The notes beneath the pieces were generated by a model. It was not told where the DNA came from and searched no databases. It was given only the letters and a program-made list of their open reading frames with translations. A program made the position numbers and the translations under genes. From Streptomyces sp. NBC_01241 (lineage in GTDB: Bacteria > Actinomycetota > Actinomycetes > Streptomycetales > Streptomycetaceae): a stretch of 64,000 bases of DNA. The DNA lies in NCBI RefSeq assembly GCF_041435435.1, contig NZ_CP108494.1, positions 3,878,501 through 3,942,500 of the forward strand, written 5' to 3'. Numbering within the stretch: the stretch's first letter is position 1; each line of letters opens with the position of its first letter. This document shows, in pieces, positions 60,488 to 64,000 of the stretch.

Positions 60488-62230
60488 TCACTCGTCCTTC
60501 AGCTCTTCTTTGAGCATGGCACCCGTGAACATGCCCCAGTAGGTGCGCAGTTGGCTGAACTGCTCGTCAGGGTTCTCGTGCTGGGCTTCAGCACGCGCGT
60601 AGCCCATGAACAGAAGGTCGATCGCGGCCTCGGCTCGGCGTGCCAGGTCGAGGATGTCCTCCGGGCTCATGCCGTCGGCACCATCGTCGGCGATCTTCTT
60701 GAGCGGTCCGTACACATCACGGAAGAACGAATGCCGGTGGTTGAACTTCACAACCGACTTGCCGTTGAGATGATGGACCTCAAGGAACTCTTTGCCCGGC
60801 CAGCTCCCGTCAAGCAACGTGATGGGCTTGGTCCGGACCTGCTCTCGGAGCTCAGCAATCTTGACTGCGTCGGTCTCAGCGCTCAGGCCCATGTCCTCCG
60901 CGGCGTGCTGGACAACCTCCTCTTCCTGCTCCGCTGTGACGTCCCTGCCTGCAAGGCCGCGGGGCAGGCTGGGATCGGTGCGTTCGGCGACGGCCATGCT
61001 GCTGCTGTGCTCACCTTTACTGAGGCGCTCGCGAGCTTCAACATCTCCCCAGTACTGGCGGATCTGCACGCGAGCTTGAGACATCGGGCGCTTGAGCCAG
61101 TCATGCAGTTGGTTGCGCAGCTTCGTTACAGGCTCGGCACCACGCTTCACGTTGCGCACTTGGAAGTAGTCGTCCAGGTCGGCCGGGAAGGTCACCTCGA
61201 TGCCGATGTATCGGGCAACCTTGTCGTTACGACTTGCTGAGTCGAGGAGCCGCGGAACAACGTCGTAGTAGATCTCTCGACCATTGCGCAAGATGCTGAC
61301 CCTAGCCGCATTTTCGGCGTTGATCTGGAACTCCCGAATGTCCTCGCCTCGGTGGTCGCATTCACCGCCGGCACCTTTCCAGGGACGAAATTCAGCCGGC
61401 ACCAGTGCGACGGAAACGTGCACTTTGTGACCCTCGACCTCCAGGTCGCCTTCCTCGATAAGGTGGCCACGAGGGTCGAGCTTCTGAGGCTTGTACCTGG
61501 AGATGATTCGAGGGTTGTCCCGCAGGAACAGCGGATCGTGCAACGTGACTACCTTGTTCTCGAGCTCGAAGGTGCGTCCTGTATCGATGTAGGTGCGGTA
61601 GGCGCGCGCGATGAACTTGCGCAGATCGGAGAGCTTCTCATCCAGGGATGTTCCGTACGTTCCCCCGCTGTGCAGGCGGTCGATCTTGCCGAAAATGACC
61701 ACGGTTCCAGAGGCTAGCGGTCGGCCATCCCGCCCGACCATGAGTTTGCCCGCTTCTTCGGGCCAGTCCGTGACCACTTGGGTCGCGATGTATTGCTGCT
61801 TGCCGTCGCGTACCTCCTCAAGGTCGACGTAACTGTGATGGATCTGGGGGTCGCCCGCACGTTTGCTGTAGACGTCGATGCGCTCTCCCAGGCTGAGCCC
61901 AGCGAGCTTGAGACCCATCCCGAAGCGGCCAAGGCCGTCACGCTGGTTATAGCGGGCGCTGTAGCCCATCGACAGGACGTTATGCATGATCGATGGATCG
62001 ATTCCCACGCCGTTGTCGGCGATGATGAAACTGTGGATTGACTTCTTCTTGGGCCCGTAGAGCGGGAGGACGCGCATTAGCGTCGCCTCGGCCTGAATCG
62101 AGTTGTCCAGCGGTTCACCGATGGCTGCCGTGAGGTCGAAGCCAGCATCACGCATTGATTCCAGGGCGCGGTCGATTTGGATGATGTTGGCGCGCTGATC
62201 ATCGGGTGCCAGGAAAATGGGGTTCGTCAT
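60488..62230 (-). CDS. GHKL (MutL/MORC/Hsp90-type) ATPase
   Basis: A 580-residue protein with an N-terminal ATP-binding domain: N-box Glu39/Asn43 in GEPLDNSIQA, G1 box DNGVGID (72-78) and G2 box GRFGMGLK (101-108). The central part (PRIISRYKPQKLDPRGHLIE, ARVSILRNGREIYYD) resembles the S5-like transducer of MORC/Hsp90 ATPases, and the C-terminal 200 residues are helical. Such MORC-like ATPases have been noted in restriction-linked loci. It is co-translated with the GIY-YIG gene upstream (ATGA overlap). It probably dimerises on ATP binding to clamp DNA. Confidence 0.87.
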   Translation of the reverse strand: MTNPIFLAPDDQRANIIQIDRALESMRDAGFDLTAAIGEPLDNSIQAEATLMRVLPLYGPKKKSIHSFIIADNGVGIDPSIMHNVLSMGYSARYNQRDGLGRFGMGLKLAGLSLGERIDVYSKRAGDPQIHHSYVDLEEVRDGKQQYIATQVVTDWPEEAGKLMVGRDGRPLASGTVVIFGKIDRLHSGGTYGTSLDEKLSDLRKFIARAYRTYIDTGRTFELENKVVTLHDPLFLRDNPRIISRYKPQKLDPRGHLIEEGDLEVEGHKVHVSVALVPAEFRPWKGAGGECDHRGEDIREFQINAENAARVSILRNGREIYYDVVPRLLDSASRNDKVARYIGIEVTFPADLDDYFQVRNVKRGAEPVTKLRNQLHDWLKRPMSQARVQIRQYWGDVEARERLSKGEHSSSMAVAERTDPSLPRGLAGRDVTAEQEEEVVQHAAEDMGLSAETDAVKIAELREQVRTKPITLLDGSWPGKEFLEVHHLNGKSVVKFNHRHSFFRDVYGPLKKIADDGADGMSPEDILDLARRAEAAIDLLFMGYARAEAQHENPDEQFSQLRTYWGMFTGAMLKEELKDE

Positions 62231-62619
62231 TGTGCGTCCTCATTCCTTAGGGTGGCGGTTTGTGGCAGACACCGAAATTTCTGTGCTGCCCGTTGTGTGG
62301 GCAGGCAGAAGAGGCAAGCAGTCTCGTGAAAGTTCGGGCGATCCGGATGGATGCGGTTTGCCAGTTCGGGTGAGAGTGCATGAAATAGAGCGCACTCCAT
62401 CTCGAAGGCATTCGCGGGGTTGTAGTGCACGTCGTAGGTGAAGTACGCCCCGGTACGATCGGTGCAGTGTCGGAGCAGGCGCCGCCGGATGTCTGTGTCG
62501 CTGCGTCCGACATAGCGCGGCACACCCGTGGCCGTGTAGAGCACATAGGTGCCGACTACGTGGGACGGGATGAGTGCCCGTATGAGCCAGGGGCTCATAC
62601 GCATGAGCCGGGCGCTCAC
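62227..62619 (-). CDS. GIY-YIG nuclease-like protein
   Basis: A 130-residue single-domain protein. The GIY-YIG fold is read from GTYVLYTATGVPRYVGRSDT, the catalytic arginine region DIRRRLLRHC and the conserved Glu in AFEMECALFHAL. The C-terminus contains CLFCLPTQ, a possible zinc-binding pair with nearby histidine. The GTG start at 62619 overlaps the stop of the HTH gene (GTGA). The catalytic residues seem present, so nuclease activity is plausible. It forms a three-gene overlapping operon with the HTH protein and the GHKL ATPase. Confidence 0.78.
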   Translation of the reverse strand: MSARLMRMSPWLIRALIPSHVVGTYVLYTATGVPRYVGRSDTDIRRRLLRHCTDRTGAYFTYDVHYNPANAFEMECALFHALSPELANRIHPDRPNFHETACLFCLPTQRAAQKFRCLPQTATLRNEDAQ

Positions 62620-63086
62620 GCGACCCTCGCCGATGCGGTCCAGAGCTGACGGGCACTCTTTCGTGCACGGCTGATTCTCTCCCGCATGCGTGTCACAGGC
62701 AGTCCCTGTCGATCAGCCAGGCTCTCGGCGTCTTCGCCCTGCGCGATCGCCTGGAGGACGGCGCGGTGGGCCGGCGAGATGCCAGGCTCCGTGCGGAGCC
62801 ACTCGCTGAACTCGACGACTGGATAGCCCTGGTCCGCCACCCCGTGCTCGGAGTGAGCCTCTTCGAGGGTGCTGCAGGGGGTGATGACCTTGCGACGTTC
62901 CAACGTCTCGTAGGCATGACCCATGGCTGACCGTACGCGGTACTCCGCAGGCGTGGACTCGTCAGAGGGGTTGCGCAGAAGTTCGTCGAGTGCGCGGTCG
63001 ATCCTGTCGAGCTGGTAGGCGTCGCTGGTGCCGAGGGCGCGCTGTTGCAGCGCAATAACGGCCCCCTCAACGGGGTAGCTGATCAT
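62616..63086 (-). CDS. HTH protein resembling sigma-70 region 4
   Basis: A 156-residue protein with a C-terminal helix-turn-helix (ISPAHRAVLQAIAQGEDAES, LADRQGLPVTRMRERISRAR) resembling sigma-70 region 4 or LuxR-type HTH. No sigma region 2 is seen, so it is not a full sigma factor. The N-terminal half is helical (DAYQLDRIDRALDELLRNPS). The ATG at 63086 is preferred over in-frame codons up to 63239 because ggag stands 7 bases ahead. It is the first gene of the HTH/GIY-YIG/GHKL operon and may regulate it. Confidence 0.75.
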   Translation of the reverse strand: MISYPVEGAVIALQQRALGTSDAYQLDRIDRALDELLRNPSDESTPAEYRVRSAMGHAYETLERRKVITPCSTLEEAHSEHGVADQGYPVVEFSEWLRTEPGISPAHRAVLQAIAQGEDAESLADRQGLPVTRMRERISRARKSARQLWTASARVA

Positions 63087-63337
63087 GTTCGCTCCGTCTT
63101 GTCTGGCGGCGAGCCCCATGCGGTGGCTCGCGTCCGAAGGTGAAGCTGTGCTTATGCGGTTGTCTTGCGAGGGTACTCGACGACAGCCGACTCCCGAGGT
63201 GAATCCCCTTGTTTGGTACGGCGGCTGACTGTCCCTCATCTATAGAGGTCGGGTGGCTAACCCCGTTGTTGCAGTGGCTCTGGAAATTTCCCGCAGGCAC
63301 TGGCTGCCGCGGCAGATTCGCTGTCCAGAACGCACTA

Positions 63338-63369
63338 GGGCCCGCCCCTCCAAGAGGAAGGACGGGCCC
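63338..63369 (-). terminator. hairpin after dndE
   Basis: gggcccg (63338-63344) pairs with cgggccc (63363-63369), extended by an imperfect cccctcc/ggaagga stem. It lies just beyond the dndE stop on the minus strand, separating dnd from the following operon. Confidence 0.65.
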
Positions 63370-63389
63370 AAGGGTGCTGCGCCTAGGGG

Positions 63390-63767
63390 CTACCCCGTGG
63401 CGGTGGAGACGAGCTGCTCGATGGAACGGAGGTCGCTACGGCCAGCCAAGAAGCCTATTCCGCGGTGCAGGTGGACCGTCAGCGTCCTGGAAAGCGCCTC
63501 GTCCGACGGCTCTTCACCGTCCATCAGACACCGTTGCTTCAGTAGAGCGAGGTAGATGTCTCCGTAGGGACTGGAGAACGTCTTCCACGACATTTCGACG
63601 TTGGAGTCGGTCGTGACTTCCTTGACCAGCGGGGTGGACGGGTCACGTAGTGACAGGGCAAGTGCCCACCTGCACAGCTCATTCCACTGGGTCAGACCAG
63701 TGTTGCGCTTCAGCCAGATGAGCTGCTCTTTCGCCGTTTGCGAAAGGCGAACTGTCTCAAGCGACAT
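63390..63767 (-). CDS. dndE: DNA phosphorothioation protein DndE
   Basis: A 125-residue DndE homologue. The opening VRLSQTAKEQLIWLKRNTGL and NELCRWALALSLRDPS, then DIYLALLKQRC and the terminal HLHRGIGFLAG match the family, which binds DNA as an oligomer and supports sulfur insertion in the phosphate backbone with DndC and DndD. The ATG at 63767 lies inside the end of dndD (11-bp overlap), so the genes are coupled. It is the last gene of the dnd operon; dndC and the rest should follow to the right of the window. Confidence 0.92.
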   Translation of the reverse strand: MSLETVRLSQTAKEQLIWLKRNTGLTQWNELCRWALALSLRDPSTPLVKEVTTDSNVEMSWKTFSSPYGDIYLALLKQRCLMDGEEPSDEALSRTLTVHLHRGIGFLAGRSDLRSIEQLVSTATG

Positions 63768-64000
63768 GCGTGACTCCCGCGGTCCACCAGTATCCAGCTT
63801 CAACGGTGGTAGTGAACGTCGTGTCGTCGTGAACGAGGGTGTAGGTGTGCGCGAGGGATGGCTTCAATCGACCCAGAAGGTTCTCATCGATCTCTTCGTC
63901 CGTGGACAGCAGGAGCACTTGCCGTCCAGCATTGGGGAAGTAGCGATCGACCAGATGCTGACGGTGCCGGCTGTCGAGACGGCCAAGCGGTGTGTCGATC
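63757..64000 (-). CDS. dndD: DNA phosphorothioation ATPase DndD, C-terminal part (gene runs off the window)
   Basis: The minus strand is open from the window edge to TGA at 63759-63757. The translation contains IDTPLGRLDSRHRQHLVDRY and then PNAGRQVLLLSTDEEID, the Walker B/D-loop end of the SMC/Rad50-like ATPase DndD. DndD supplies ATPase activity and perhaps nicking for backbone sulfur insertion. The rest of the gene lies beyond base 64000. Its end overlaps the dndE start. Confidence 0.9.
   Translation of the reverse strand, partial: IDTPLGRLDSRHRQHLVDRYFPNAGRQVLLLSTDEEIDENLLGRLKPSLAHTYTLVHDDTTFTTTVEAGYWWTAGVTHVA

Noticed and set aside
1..64000. CRISPR arrays
   Set aside because: No regularly spaced repeats with unique spacers were seen; the short repeats noted (acs, NUDIX and ridA-like ends) are tandem or 3'-untranslated elements.

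Overview
The window is high-GC actinobacterial DNA, almost certainly from a Streptomyces. The evidence is extreme GC3 codon use, a WblA-type WhiB protein, a DUF317 protein, and the gene order acs - nhaA - holin-like - hydrolase - MarP-like - nth - crp - MBL/NUDIX - ridA-like - two ArsA-like ATPases - wblA - class A PBP - gatB/yqeY-like - metallophosphoesterase - tRNA-Pro. From memory this matches the acs/crp/wblA part of the S. coelicolor core chromosome.

Layout. (1) 1-21452 is conserved core chromosome, ending in tRNA-Pro(CGG). It opens inside a SulP-carbonic anhydrase fusion gene. Several strong hairpin terminators separate convergent units, and overlapping stop/start pairs mark translational coupling. 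(2) 21453-25240 holds three large genes of unknown function next to the tRNA. (3) About 25242-38700 is an integrative mobilizable element. It carries a tyrosine integrase with a LacI-type HTH embedded in its catalytic domain, an excisionase, a Xre regulator, a replication-initiator-like protein with a DnaC-like loader, a DUF2637-like membrane protein, MobC, a MOBP-type relaxase and a DUF317 protein. No FtsK-type TraB translocase is seen. The relaxase is split by an IS21-family element (33220-36630, 5-bp target duplication GCCAG) that carries a DUF6882-like passenger gene besides istA/istB. Removing the IS and one target copy restores a 579-codon relaxase exactly in frame.

(4) 39268-53771 is an accessory cluster that looks biosynthetic and is not one I recognise. 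It contains a nucleotidyltransferase, a HAD phosphatase, a 6PGDH-like reductase, two P-loop kinase-like proteins (one fused to a Xre HTH), a SAM methyltransferase, an N,N-dimethylformamidase-beta-like protein, an MJ1255/MurG-like glycosyltransferase, a polytopic membrane protein, an FkbM methyltransferase, a histidine phosphatase with Lys in place of the RHG Arg, a full-length methionyl-tRNA synthetase, a nucleotide-sugar dehydrogenase and an NAD-dependent epimerase. A decayed tyrosyl-tRNA synthetase follows at about 54154-54959. The set suggests a glycosylated, methylated small molecule or glycan, with MetRS as a possible target-resistance or precursor gene.

(5) 55205-64000 is a defence island, all on the minus strand and partly AT-richer. 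The right edge holds the 3' end of dndD and a complete dndE, the phosphorothioate DNA-modification genes. Downstream come a sigma-region-4-like HTH protein, a GIY-YIG protein and a GHKL (MORC/MutL-like) ATPase in an overlapping operon, then two large DGQHR (DndB-superfamily) proteins and an HNH endonuclease. This is not the classical DndFGH or SspE arrangement and may be an undescribed phosphorothioate-linked restriction or regulation module.

The strongest leads are the Dnd-linked island, the MetRS/TyrRS-associated glycan or natural-product cluster, the IS21 element with cargo in the relaxase, and the LacI-HTH integrase.
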